Shown piece by piece: positions 33,897 through 43,565 of a stretch of 64,000 bases of DNA (positions are counted from its first letter, which is position 1; every line of letters starts with the position of its first letter). The translations under genes and the position numbers were made by a program. Under the pieces are notes generated by a model, which ran no database searches, was not told the origin of the DNA, and saw nothing but the letters and a program-made list of their open reading frames with translations. Source of the DNA: Clostridium gelidum (GTDB lineage: Bacteria > Bacillota > Clostridia > Clostridiales > Clostridiaceae). The stretch is taken from positions 1,249,001 through 1,313,000 of the forward strand of contig NZ_AP024849.1 in assembly GCF_019977655.1 (NCBI RefSeq). The letters are read 5' to 3'.

Positions 33897-35066
33897 TTAT
33901 ATTGTAATTAATACTTTTATACCAAAGCCTAAATCATTATGACTAAAGTAGTATGTTGTACCTCCTAATGAATGTATTCTGTTTTCAATTCCATTCAATC
34001 CGTTTGATTTAACAATATTGTTACAGCCCTTTCCATTATCAGTAACAATAAATTCTACATTTTCATTAGAAGCTGTAATTTTAATATTAATTTCTGTTGC
34101 ATTACCGTGCTTTAGACTATTAGTTATACATTCTTGTATTGTTTTATATATTGAAGTATTAACAATTGAACTTAAGTCATTAATACTTCTATTTTTAGTA
34201 TAAGTAATTTTAAGATTACTAACTAAATAAAAATTGTTAATAAGTTTTTCTATTGAAGTATCAAGATCTACTATTTCAAGCTCTGAATTAAGAAGCGTAA
34301 CTGCTTTTCTAAGGTCATTAATACTTGATTTTGCTATTTTTTCAGATTGTTCTAATACTTCTTCTACCTTTTGAGGTTTTGTAATACATATCTTTTTAGC
34401 AAATTCTAAATGCATAGCGAGAGCCATTAAGGAATGGCCTAATGAATCATGAAGTTCCTGAGCAACTCTTGTCCTCTCTTTAGAAATAGTAACTTCTTCT
34501 ACTTCTAGTACATATTTTTGAAGTTTTATGTTTGATAACTTTAATTTTTCATTTAGCTGTTTTATTTCTTCTTTTTCTCTTTCAAGTTTCTTTAAGTTGT
34601 AAAGCATACCCGTTGTAGCTGAATAAGCTAATATTTGAATAACTAAATTAAATAAGAAATTTTCGCTGCCTGAAAGTATTCCATTAAAAATAGCAGCTGA
34701 AAAATATAGTAATGCATGTACTGATAGTAAAATCTTTAAAAATTTTTTTTCTAACTCCAAAATTTGAAATATGACACAGTACATATAAATAGTAGTACTT
34801 ACTCCAAGAATAAGGTATTGGAGTATTGACGCCGCACAAATATTAAATAATAGTGATATACAAATATATTTAGTTTCATTTTTTAATTTTACATTTCTTA
34901 TATAGCCATTAATAATCATTACAGCAATAAGACTTAACAGTGGAATCATTATTAATGGGCGATTATTATATTGAAAATAAATCTTGATAACTATTGTTAT
35001 TAACATTATAAGCATTAAGGCTGTACTATATTTTTTATGTTTTTCCATTTTATTAACATCACTCAT
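33897..35066 (-). CDS. Membrane sensor histidine kinase (HisKA_3, NarL-partner type)
   Basis: 389 residues. About six membrane helices at 14-160 have no large extracellular loop, so the sensor may detect membrane or envelope state. A coiled coil follows (160-195), then the dimerisation helix with H206 in RVAQELHDSLGHSLMALA and the ATPase (TDNGKGCNN, GLNGIENRIHSLGG). The GHSL form is typical of this kinase family. It pairs with the regulator at 33205. Start could also be the ATG seven codons later. Confidence 0.88.
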   Translation of the reverse strand: MSDVNKMEKHKKYSTALMLIMLITIVIKIYFQYNNRPLIMIPLLSLIAVMIINGYIRNVKLKNETKYICISLLFNICAASILQYLILGVSTTIYMYCVIFQILELEKKFLKILLSVHALLYFSAAIFNGILSGSENFLFNLVIQILAYSATTGMLYNLKKLEREKEEIKQLNEKLKLSNIKLQKYVLEVEEVTISKERTRVAQELHDSLGHSLMALAMHLEFAKKICITKPQKVEEVLEQSEKIAKSSINDLRKAVTLLNSELEIVDLDTSIEKLINNFYLVSNLKITYTKNRSINDLSSIVNTSIYKTIQECITNSLKHGNATEINIKITASNENVEFIVTDNGKGCNNIVKSNGLNGIENRIHSLGGTTYYFSHNDLGFGIKVLITI

Positions 35067-35285
35067 TTCAATACAGATATTTTATTTATATTATATCATC
35101 GTTTCCATATAGAAGTATGTGACTAAAGTCATATGATGTTTAATAACTAAAGTAACTATGATTAACTATGATTTAAATATAAAATTTACTCATGGATAAA
35201 TTACCAAAATGTACTAGGAAAATATTCATAATTAACAATTAAATATAATTATAAAATTAAATATATTAAAAACTAGGGGGGAAAT

Positions 35286-36479
35286 ATGAAAAAAGTAAAA
35301 AAAATAGTTATATGTGCGGTTATTGTTATAGCAGTAATCGGTGCTATAGTAGTTAAAAATAAGATATCGTTAAATGCAAAAAGTACGAATGTTGTAGTTG
35401 CTGTTAGTAAGATGGCAGTTGAGGTACAAAATGTAAAAGCAGTAGAAAAAAATTCGAGTGATACATATAAAGCTAATTTAGAAGCATATCAACAAGGGAT
35501 TGTAAGCAGTAAAATATCAGGAAAGGTAGTTTCAGTAGCGTTTGAAAATGGACAATATGTAAATCAAGGAGATACATTAATTACATTAGATGACCAGGAT
35601 ATAAGAAATAATATAAAAACTTCACAAGCTCAGTTACAAACATATCAAGCTCAATTAAATTCATCACAAGTGGCTATGGAAAAACTAAAAGTTAATTTGG
35701 ATGATGCTAAGCGCAATTATGATAGGCAAAAAATTCTTTTTGAAAAAAAAGCTATAGCACAAACAGATTTTGAAGTTGCAGAGAAAACTGTAAATACAGC
35801 TCAAGCTGATTATGATTCAGGAAATGCAAGTATTCAAACAGCTCAAGCAAATATATCAACACAAAATGTAAGTATAGCAAATTTACAAGATTCATTGAAT
35901 AATACAATTATTAAGGCGCCTATAGGTGGAGCAATAAGTGATAAAGCTGTCAATATAGGACAAATGGCATCTCAAGGTACAGCACTTGCAAAGGTTAATG
36001 ATATATCGTCTGTATATGCAACAATACAAATACCGCAAGATAAAATAAGCACTGTAAAAATAGGACAAGCAGCAACAATTACTGTTGAGGGAAGCGATAA
36101 AACATACGATGGAGTTATGCAAAATATAGATTTGTCAGCGGATGCCACAGCTAGAGTTTTTAATTGCAAAATTAAAATAGATAATATTGATAAAACATTA
36201 TATCCAGGTGTTTATGCAAAAGCAGAACTTATAAGCTTAGAAAAAACTCAAGTGATTTCTGTACCAATAAATGCTTTAGTTGGAAATGAAGGTGACTATT
36301 CTGTATTCATAAATGATGATGGAACGGCTAAAAAACAAAAAGTTACAATTGGAGAAACTGATGAAAATAATGTAGAAATAACATCTGGTATAAAAGATGG
36401 CGATGAAATAATCTGTACAAACACGAGTACACTGCAAGATGGTGCTGAAGTAGAAGCAGTTTCGGCATTGGAGGGATAA
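35286..36479 (+). CDS. RND adaptor (membrane-fusion protein), copy 1
   Basis: 397 residues. An N-terminal membrane anchor (KKIVICAVIVIAVIGAIVV) is followed by the lipoyl half (VSSKISGKVVSVAFENGQYV in part), a helical hairpin at about 115-205 (SQAQLQTYQAQLNSSQ) and the second lipoyl and beta-barrel domains (IIKAPIGGAISDKAVNIGQM, TVKIGQAATITVEG). It links the pump to an outer partner. GGGGGG precedes the ATG. It begins a co-directional unit with the pump gene, TolC-family gene and wall-binding gene. It is divergent from the NarL-type system across 220 bases. Confidence 0.88.
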   Translation: MKKVKKIVICAVIVIAVIGAIVVKNKISLNAKSTNVVVAVSKMAVEVQNVKAVEKNSSDTYKANLEAYQQGIVSSKISGKVVSVAFENGQYVNQGDTLITLDDQDIRNNIKTSQAQLQTYQAQLNSSQVAMEKLKVNLDDAKRNYDRQKILFEKKAIAQTDFEVAEKTVNTAQADYDSGNASIQTAQANISTQNVSIANLQDSLNNTIIKAPIGGAISDKAVNIGQMASQGTALAKVNDISSVYATIQIPQDKISTVKIGQAATITVEGSDKTYDGVMQNIDLSADATARVFNCKIKIDNIDKTLYPGVYAKAELISLEKTQVISVPINALVGNEGDYSVFINDDGTAKKQKVTIGETDENNVEITSGIKDGDEIICTNTSTLQDGAEVEAVSALEG

Positions 36480-36482
36480 TAA

Positions 36483-39400
36483 ATGAATATAGCAAATATT
36501 AGTATTAAAAAACCTGTATTTATAACAGTAATAATGATTGCCCTTACTATTTTAGGTTATACTAGCTATCAAAAACTAGTACTTAATGAAATGCCAAATG
36601 TGGATATGCCTTATGTTTCAGTTATGGTTACAGAGCCAGGAGCAACAGCTGAACAAATTGAATCAAAAGTAACAAAAAAAATAGAAGATTCAGTAGGGAA
36701 GATTTCTGGAATTGAGACTATAACTTCTACTGTAAACGAAGGTTATTCCCAAACTACTATAGCTTTTGATTTAAGTAAAAATGGCGATGTTGCAGCACAA
36801 GAAGTTAGAGATAAAATTTCAAATGTTAGAGGAGAATTGCCAACGGATGTTAATGATCCAGTTATCTCTAAGTTTGATATGTCAGCTTCATCAATTTTAT
36901 CTATTGCTGTTTATGGCTCAGATGACACTCAAAAAATGACGGATTTTATAGATAATACTTTAAATAAAAAGTTATATACAGTATCTGGTGTTGGTTCAGT
37001 AGATGTATCTGGTGAGGATACACGAGAAATTCATATAAAACTTGATAACAACAAGTTATTATCTTATGGTTTAGCGCCAAGTGATGTTGTAAACAGCATA
37101 AAAAAAGATAATATCGATCAATCAACCGGAAAGGTTGTTGATGAAAATAATGAAATTTCTATTACTACAAATAGTAAGATAAAAAAAGTAGAAGACTTTA
37201 AAAATATCTTAGTAGCTAAAAAGAATAATGCAGAAATTAGAGTAAAAGATGTTGCAAAAATTGAAAATGGACTTGAGGAGAAAAGCAGTATTGCATACTA
37301 TCAAGGAAATCAAGCAATTGGTATTGATATAGTTAAGCAATCTGGTGCTAATACTGTTGAAGTAGCAAAAAATGTTAAGACAATAGTAAATGAAATTAAA
37401 TCTTCTCTGCCAGAAGGTGTACAGGTTGATATTGTTAGTGATAATTCTACATCAATAGAAGATAGTGTTAATGATGTTATGAAAACTATTGTTGAAGGGT
37501 GTATATTAGCAGTTATTATAGTATTTTTGTTCTTAAATGAATGGGAAAGTACACTTATAAGTGGAATATCTCTTCCAATTTCAATTATAAGTACTTTTAT
37601 ATGTATGAAACAGATGAACTTTTCATTAAACTCAATGTCATTAATGGCACTATCACTGTCCGTAGGGCTTTTAGTAGATGATGCTATAGTTGTTATAGAA
37701 AATATTGTACGGCATATGCATATGGGTAAATCTCCAATACAAGCAGCACAGGATGCTACATCAGAAATTGGATTTGCAGTAATAGCAACAACTTCAGCTG
37801 TTATATCAGTATTTTTCCCTATAGCAATGGTAGAGGGGATGATAGGAAAATATACAATTGAATTTGCACTTACAGTTGTATTTAGCATGTTAGTCTCACT
37901 TATTGTATCATTTACCCTTGTACCTATGATGTCAGCAAAAATGCTTAAGCCAGGGAAAAAAGAAAGTAAAACATTTATTGGTAAATTTTTTAAGTGGTTT
38001 AATGAGAAATTTGATATTTTTGCTGAAAAATATTCACAGTTATTAGTTTTAAGTCTTAATAAAAGATTGCTAGTTTTAGGTATTTGTGCAGCTATGTTTG
38101 TAGGAAGCATTGGACTCGGTACATCACTAGGATTTGAATCACAGGTTGCAACTGATAATGGTCAGGTTAGTGTTAGTGCTACATTTGATTCAGGGATAAC
38201 ACTAGATACTGCTACGCAAAAAACTAAGCAGCTTGAAGATGTTATTAGTAAATATCCGGAAGTAAAGTTTATGTATTCCACAGTGAAAAAAGCTAGTACA
38301 TCAATTAAAATTCAGCTGGTGGATAAAAGTGAGCGTAAGGAAAAATCAAAAGCAATAGCAGAAAAGCTTAGAGGAGATTTGCAAGGTATTTCCGGAGTTC
38401 AAGTTACAGTAGCTGCTGCATCAGGAGCCGGTGGAGCTTCAAAAGATGTAGCTTACAATATTGTTGGAGATGATAGATCAAAGCTTCAAACCTTTGCAAA
38501 TAAGATAGCAGAGGAGATGTCTAAAGATCCTAATGCAAGAGATGTTGGTACAAACAGTAAATCTGGTACACCACAAGTAAGGATTGAGGTGGATCGTGAT
38601 AAAGCAGCAGATTTAGGTGTTAGTAGTTCAGATGTTGCAAGTATGTTGTCAACATTATTTAATGGTTCATCTGTAAGTAAGTATGATGGCGGAACAGATA
38701 GATATGATGTAAAAGTATCTATAGATGATAACGAATGTAAAAGCCTTAATGATCTTGATAATATTTATGTTTTAGGAACAAAAAATCAACAAGTTCCTTT
38801 AAGTCAAGTAACTAAAAAAGTTATTGAAACAACTTCTTCATCGCTGCATAGATATAATAAGCAGCCACAAGTTGAAGTTTCTGCTAATGTTATAGGGGTA
38901 TCTTCAGGTACTTTCGAAAGTAATTATAAGGCAAAGATTCAAAGCGAACTGCCAGATGGAGTTTCATTATCTATTGGAGGAATCAGTGGAATGATGGCAA
39001 AAGGTATGCAGAGTTTAATTCAAGCTATATTTCTATCAATACTTTTCTTGTATTTAGTTATGGCAGCACAATTTGAAAGTTTTATTGATCCAATTTCTAT
39101 AATGTTTGCACTGCCACTTGCAATTATTGGAGCTGTACTTGGATTATTTGTTTTTGGAAGCGCTATAAGTATGATATGTATGATAGGTATTATTATGCTT
39201 ATGGGTCTAGTTGCTAAAAATGGGATTCTGCTTATTGACTCTGCAAAGGAAAAAATGAAAGAAGGTATTCCTATAAAGGAAGCTTTGAGAGAAGCAGGAC
39301 TTGTAAGATTACGTCCAATAGTAATGACTACTTTGGCTATGATATTTGGTATGATTCCAGCCGCTGTAGCTACAGGAGCAGGTTCGGAATCCCGTGCACC

Positions 39401-39569
39401 TATGTCACAGGCAATAATTGGTGGATTAATTACATCCTCAATTTTAACTTTGTTCGTAGTACCGATTGCATATACAATACTTGATGATTTGAAAAATAAG
39501 TTTGGAAAATTGGTTCATAAAAAGTCAGTAAAAATTGATGATGATGAAGAATCAAATTTAAATTTATAG
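36483..39569 (+). CDS. RND-family efflux pump (AcrB-like), copy 1
   Basis: 1028 residues with the twelve-helix, two-large-loop RND layout. The start is NIANISIKKPVFITVIMI. Proton-relay aspartates D399 and D400 lie in LSVGLLVDDAIVVIENIV of helix 4. Substrate-pathway segments include VVIENIVRHMHMGKSP and QAIFLSILFLYLVMAAQFES; the last helices carry MLMGLVAKNGILLIDSA and LRPIVMTTLAMIFGMIP. It extrudes lipophilic or amphipathic compounds using the proton gradient. It lies 3 bases after its adaptor. In a monoderm it would deliver substrate to the wall space. Confidence 0.9.
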   Translation: MNIANISIKKPVFITVIMIALTILGYTSYQKLVLNEMPNVDMPYVSVMVTEPGATAEQIESKVTKKIEDSVGKISGIETITSTVNEGYSQTTIAFDLSKNGDVAAQEVRDKISNVRGELPTDVNDPVISKFDMSASSILSIAVYGSDDTQKMTDFIDNTLNKKLYTVSGVGSVDVSGEDTREIHIKLDNNKLLSYGLAPSDVVNSIKKDNIDQSTGKVVDENNEISITTNSKIKKVEDFKNILVAKKNNAEIRVKDVAKIENGLEEKSSIAYYQGNQAIGIDIVKQSGANTVEVAKNVKTIVNEIKSSLPEGVQVDIVSDNSTSIEDSVNDVMKTIVEGCILAVIIVFLFLNEWESTLISGISLPISIISTFICMKQMNFSLNSMSLMALSLSVGLLVDDAIVVIENIVRHMHMGKSPIQAAQDATSEIGFAVIATTSAVISVFFPIAMVEGMIGKYTIEFALTVVFSMLVSLIVSFTLVPMMSAKMLKPGKKESKTFIGKFFKWFNEKFDIFAEKYSQLLVLSLNKRLLVLGICAAMFVGSIGLGTSLGFESQVATDNGQVSVSATFDSGITLDTATQKTKQLEDVISKYPEVKFMYSTVKKASTSIKIQLVDKSERKEKSKAIAEKLRGDLQGISGVQVTVAAASGAGGASKDVAYNIVGDDRSKLQTFANKIAEEMSKDPNARDVGTNSKSGTPQVRIEVDRDKAADLGVSSSDVASMLSTLFNGSSVSKYDGGTDRYDVKVSIDDNECKSLNDLDNIYVLGTKNQQVPLSQVTKKVIETTSSSLHRYNKQPQVEVSANVIGVSSGTFESNYKAKIQSELPDGVSLSIGGISGMMAKGMQSLIQAIFLSILFLYLVMAAQFESFIDPISIMFALPLAIIGAVLGLFVFGSAISMICMIGIIMLMGLVAKNGILLIDSAKEKMKEGIPIKEALREAGLVRLRPIVMTTLAMIFGMIPAAVATGAGSESRAPMSQAIIGGLITSSILTLFVVPIAYTILDDLKNKFGKLVHKKSVKIDDDEESNLNL

Positions 39570-39589
39570 AGCTTATGAAATTTTAAAGA

Positions 39590-39619
39590 GACTATACTAA
39601 AATTAAATTTTAGATAGTC
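39590..39619 (+). terminator. Partial terminator between pump and TolC-family gene, copy 1
   Basis: GACTAT-CTAAAATT pairs with AATTTTAG-ATAGTC, followed by CCCTTTC. The same hairpin is found at the matching place in copy 2, so it probably adjusts the ratio of upstream to downstream products. Confidence 0.55.
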
Positions 39620-39725
39620 CCTTTCAATTCACAATGGATAATTAACAATTTGGAATTTAAATTATAATTATATGTTATGAAGATGAATATTTGTCAGGTT
39701 AAATTTAATGAAGAGGAGAATTTAA

Positions 39726-41030
39726 ATGAAAAAGAATATAAATAAGATTGTTGCAATTGCTATTGGGATTAGTATTATGAGTGGAAGCATTATTCCAGTA
39801 TTTGCAGCAGATACTATAAAAAGCACTTCTACGGCAACTACCAATGTGCAAACAAATAATATACAAGCACAAACAAATCAAAAAGCTGTTCTTACTTTAG
39901 ATGAGGCTATAAAGTCAGCAATTAGCATTAGTGATCCATTAAAACTTGATGAAAAGAAAATAAGTTATCAAAATAAAACTAATGATCTCAAGGAGAAACA
40001 AGATGACTTCAATGATGTTAGTGGGGACCAAGAAGATTTTAATGATGATACTAGAGATATTACTCTAAAAAAGCTAAAGCAACAAAGAGACTTTAATGAA
40101 GATAACTTAAGAAAAAAGGTTACTGATAAATATAATGAAATTGTTACAAGTCAAATAAATATAAGTAAGGCAGCTAAAGAATTAGAAGTTAAAAATAAAG
40201 GACTTGAGGATGATAAATCAAGGGAGAGTTTAGGGATGAGAAGATTAATTGATGTAAAATCAACTGAACTTGAAGTTCAAAACCTTCAAAATAAACAAAA
40301 AACAAATAAAAATAAACTTACTGATTTGGAATATAGTTTTAAAGTATTAACAGGCAAAGATGTAAATAAATATAGTTTGGAGCAAGATATTAAGTTTGAA
40401 CCATTAAAAATAGATAGTTCTATAGATGAATATTTAGATAATTCTATAGATTCTTATTTAAAATATACTGAACAATTAGTTAATCTTAATAAAGATTATT
40501 ATGATAAAGATTATGAGAAAGATAATGGAATAACTACAGATGATATGGAAACAGCAGAAAATAATGAGAAATCAGCTACTAAGCCTACGGAGCCATTAGC
40601 TACAGATCCTGATCCTAATGCGTATAAAAATTATACGGTTGCATTGAGTACCTATAATGCTACTAGGAATAAATATACAGGGATTTTAGCATCAAGATTA
40701 ACATATTTAAATACTAAGCTAACTAATTATCAAGACGAAATTAACCTAAATGAAAATAAGAAAAAATTTAAAGATAGCTTAAAAGGATATTGTACAGATC
40801 TCATTACTTCTGAAGACAAGATTGATTATTTAAAGAAAAATATAGAAATAACTAATGAGAACCTTAGTAACTCAAAACTTAAATATGATTTAGGAATGAT
40901 TACTGAGTCAGCTTATAATGATGAAGCTATAAAGAGTGAGCAGTCAGATCTTGACTTAAGAGCTGAAGTTATTAACTATAACAGCACAAAAGAAAAGATT
41001 CAAAAACCTTGGATTGCATTTTCAAATTAA
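39726..41030 (+). CDS. TolC-family exported protein, copy 1
   Basis: 434 residues. Signal peptide at 1-28 (KIVAIAIGISIMSGSIIPVFA). After a Thr/Asn/Gln-rich spacer comes LTLDEAIKSAISISDPLKLD, the TolC family's opening motif, then long heptad helices (NDLKEKQDDFNDVSGDQEDF). Two internal repeats end in SLGMRRLIDVKSTELEVQNL and YDLGMITESAYNDEAIKSEQ. TolC proteins form trimeric outer-membrane tunnels, but this organism should have no outer membrane, so the helices may make a wall-spanning duct. It follows the pump in the same direction. Confidence 0.8.
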   Translation: MKKNINKIVAIAIGISIMSGSIIPVFAADTIKSTSTATTNVQTNNIQAQTNQKAVLTLDEAIKSAISISDPLKLDEKKISYQNKTNDLKEKQDDFNDVSGDQEDFNDDTRDITLKKLKQQRDFNEDNLRKKVTDKYNEIVTSQINISKAAKELEVKNKGLEDDKSRESLGMRRLIDVKSTELEVQNLQNKQKTNKNKLTDLEYSFKVLTGKDVNKYSLEQDIKFEPLKIDSSIDEYLDNSIDSYLKYTEQLVNLNKDYYDKDYEKDNGITTDDMETAENNEKSATKPTEPLATDPDPNAYKNYTVALSTYNATRNKYTGILASRLTYLNTKLTNYQDEINLNENKKKFKDSLKGYCTDLITSEDKIDYLKKNIEITNENLSNSKLKYDLGMITESAYNDEAIKSEQSDLDLRAEVINYNSTKEKIQKPWIAFSN

Positions 41031-41081
41031 CAATATCACATAAAGATTATATAAAATTAATAATCTATGAGGAGGAAGATA

Positions 41082-42308
41082 ATGCATAAAAAGATTAAAA
41101 ATATAATTGCTGTGACTCTTATAATAGGAGCATTTTCATGTATATTGCCAGCTAATAGCTTTATCCCTGGAAATATTGAAGCTTATGCATCAACATATAA
41201 AAGTGCAAGTGAGGGAGAATTAAGTTCATTAACTATAAGAAGAAGTACAGGAAGTGAAATTGAATTACTTGATAGTTATTATGGTGATGAGGTGTCATTA
41301 AGTGCAAAAAAAGATTATTATGTAGAACTTACAGGTGCTGATGGGTTTGAAATATCTGCAGATGTTAAAGGAAGCGGATATGTAATTAAACAATTTACTT
41401 CTGCTGATAAGAAAGAAAAAGGAGAAGATGTTGGAGAATATATAAAAATTGATTCATCTTCTGAAAATATTTATTTAAGAACTTATAAAAATGACGATGC
41501 ATATAAAGAAGCTTATGATGACGATGATGTAACTGATTGTGAAAAAACATATGTGATTCATGTGAAAAAGCCAGCTATTAATTCTGAAGAAGAGGAAGAT
41601 ACAGACCATGCATATCTAAAAAGTATGTATTTAAGTGATGGAGATATTGATTTTTCAAAGAGTAAGTATTCTTATGATGTAAATGCTGACGAAAATGTTA
41701 AAGAAATAATTATCAGAGCAACGCCAGAAGATGATAATGATTTAGTTGAAATCAATGGTCAATCTGTAGAAGAAGATAATAACTACGAGAAGACAGTAAG
41801 CTTAGATAAAGGAAAGAATACCATAGAAGTATATGTTGAAAATAATGATGATAAAGAAACTTATACATTTGATGTATTCAGAGGTAAATTATCAGCTTCA
41901 ACTACTTCATCAACTCAAACAAGTACAAGCTCTACAGTAAATAATAATAATAATAATCTTGTTGTACAAAGTGATATAAAGAAGTTTAATGTATGGCAAA
42001 GCGTTGATGGAAAGTGGAAGTACATAGATGGTACTGGAGAAGTTCTAAAAGACAAATGGTGGTTCGATAAAAATACTGGAAAAGATTATTATCTTAATGA
42101 AGATGGATATAGGGCTACAGGATGGCTTTATATCAACAATAATTGGTACTATTTTAGTGAAAATGGAGAAATGAAAACTGGTTGGATTTCTTTAGATGGA
42201 AACTGGTATTACTTAAATAAAAGTGGAGTTATGCATACAGGCTGGTTACAAGACTCTGGTGGAAAGTGGTATTACTTAGACTTTGATGGAAAAATTATTA
42301 ATAAGTAA
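41082..42308 (+). CDS. Secreted cadherin-like wall-binding protein, copy 1
   Basis: 408 residues from the ATG at 41082 (GAGGAGG 5 bases before). Signal peptide at 1-33 (IIAVTLIIGAFSCILPANSF). Two beta-sandwich segments of the cadherin-like type are visible near 45-150 and 165-255 (LKSMYLSDGDIDFSKSKYSY and VEVYVENNDDKETYTFDV-like strand). A Ser/Thr/Asn linker follows, then from about 308 choline-binding-type wall repeats (GWLYINNNWYYFSENGEMKT). It is the fourth gene of the export unit and probably anchors or organises the exported TolC-family protein in the wall (inference). The copy-2 version has an in-frame stop. Confidence 0.78.
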   Translation: MHKKIKNIIAVTLIIGAFSCILPANSFIPGNIEAYASTYKSASEGELSSLTIRRSTGSEIELLDSYYGDEVSLSAKKDYYVELTGADGFEISADVKGSGYVIKQFTSADKKEKGEDVGEYIKIDSSSENIYLRTYKNDDAYKEAYDDDDVTDCEKTYVIHVKKPAINSEEEEDTDHAYLKSMYLSDGDIDFSKSKYSYDVNADENVKEIIIRATPEDDNDLVEINGQSVEEDNNYEKTVSLDKGKNTIEVYVENNDDKETYTFDVFRGKLSASTTSSTQTSTSSTVNNNNNNLVVQSDIKKFNVWQSVDGKWKYIDGTGEVLKDKWWFDKNTGKDYYLNEDGYRATGWLYINNNWYYFSENGEMKTGWISLDGNWYYLNKSGVMHTGWLQDSGGKWYYLDFDGKIINK

Positions 42309-42325
42309 ATTTTTTAGGAGCCAGT

Positions 42326-42409
42326 TTAGTTGATAGAATGATATTGGCAGGAGTAGTTAAAAGACGTCCAGATGCAGAATATAGAATAAAATTTGGAAGT
42401 AATGTATAA
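42326..42409 (+). pseudogene. Remnant of a MarR-family gene after export unit copy 1
   Basis: A short frame VDRMILAGVVKRRPDAEYRI, ending FGSNV and TAA, aligns base by base with the middle of the MarR gene at 51729 (VDKMALAGLVKRRADVEDRR). Upstream, both copies share the leader TTTTTTAGGAGC-AGTTT. In copy 1 the N-terminal coding part is deleted. Confidence 0.75.
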
Positions 42410-42506
42410 ATTTAAAATTTACTATGTTTTTGCATTTTAACTTGATGATATTGGCCCAGCCCCTGGGAGAACTAAAAAAAATAATAGATATTTATTTCAA
42501 TTTGAA

Positions 42507-42535
42507 AAATAGGGTTTGCTGAGCAAACCCTATTT
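42507..42535. terminator. Bidirectional terminator
   Basis: AAATAGGGTTTGCT and AGCAAACCCTATTT around a single central base. It overlaps the stop of the minus-strand kinase gene and also faces the plus-strand export unit. Confidence 0.8.
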
Positions 42536-43565
42536 AATATGGCAATTTAATAGTAAAAGTAGAGCCTTTCCCCAATTCGCTATTCACGTCTATTATGCCC
42601 CCACATAAATTGATAATTCTTTTTACAAGAGCTAGTCCTAAGCCATTGCCTTCAGAAGAATGTGATTTATCTCCCTGATAAAACTTGTCAAAGATATGTT
42701 TTTGTACATCTTCGGGCATACCAACACCAGTATCTGAAATGATTGCTGTAATCCAGCCAGAAGAGTATCTTAAAGTGCATGAAATTATTCCTTTATCTGA
42801 AGTAAATTTTATTGCATTATCTAATATATTTACCCATACTTGATCTAGTAATTCTTCATTTCCATAGAAAGTAGTTTCATCTAAACTAATATCTAAGTCA
42901 ATATTTTTTTCAGTCCACTTTGGTTCGAGAAATAGTAAAGCTTGTCTGATTTGCTCATCTAATTTGAAGTTTCTTTTTTCTACTATGATTCCTTGATTTT
43001 CAAGTTTTGAAATCTGTAGAATAGTATAGACCAATTTGGATAGCCTTTTTGTATTGTTAAGTATTTTATCAATATATTCATTTTTTTCTTCTTCTGTCAG
43101 ATCACTGTCCTGAAGTAGCATTGTATAGCCATCGATAGATGCAAGAGGTGTTTTGAATTCATGGGATACATTAGCAATAAAGTCACTACGAAAAGTTTCA
43201 ATATTATTGAGTTCGTTCATCATAATATTAAAATTGTGTGACATTTTTTCTAGTTCTTTTACAGGATGCTTTTCTTGATTTATTTTGATATTAAAATTAC
43301 CCTTTGCGACTTCCATTAATGCTTCACTAATTTTTATAATTGGAGGTAATATTATCTTTACTAGGATAACTGAAATAATTGTTCCGACAAACAAACTAAC
43401 AATATATAAATTAATAGTTGGCCAAAGTATTTTATTGTTGGGTAAGGTAGGAACTAAATTAAATTTTACATTTATAATAATTGAGATTATTGCTGATACT
43501 AACATAATTAAAAAAATGATTAATGAAGAAAAAAATATTGGTTTAAATGTGTTCTTATTATTCAT
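42534..43565 (-). CDS. Membrane sensor histidine kinase (OmpR-partner type)
   Basis: 343 residues. Two membrane helices (10-35 and 52-75) with a short loop, then HAMP (PPIIKISEALMEVAKGNF) and HisKA with H135 in NVSHEFKTPLASIDGYT. The ATPase carries NILDNAIKFT, DTGVGMP and GEGNGLGLAL-type boxes. Its start overlaps the regulator's end by 8 bases. It lies between the two export units and reads opposite to them, so it may sense envelope-active compounds that the second pump exports (inference). Confidence 0.88.
   Translation of the reverse strand: MNNKNTFKPIFFSSLIIFLIMLVSAIISIIINVKFNLVPTLPNNKILWPTINLYIVSLFVGTIISVILVKIILPPIIKISEALMEVAKGNFNIKINQEKHPVKELEKMSHNFNIMMNELNNIETFRSDFIANVSHEFKTPLASIDGYTMLLQDSDLTEEEKNEYIDKILNNTKRLSKLVYTILQISKLENQGIIVEKRNFKLDEQIRQALLFLEPKWTEKNIDLDISLDETTFYGNEELLDQVWVNILDNAIKFTSDKGIISCTLRYSSGWITAIISDTGVGMPEDVQKHIFDKFYQGDKSHSSEGNGLGLALVKRIINLCGGIIDVNSELGKGSTFTIKLPY

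Noticed and set aside
35286..42308. Operon carried by a Gram-negative donor
   Set aside because: Codon use and AT content match the neighbours, the wall-binding repeats are Gram-positive in type, and the two copies are related to each other, so recent transfer from a Gram-negative is not supported.
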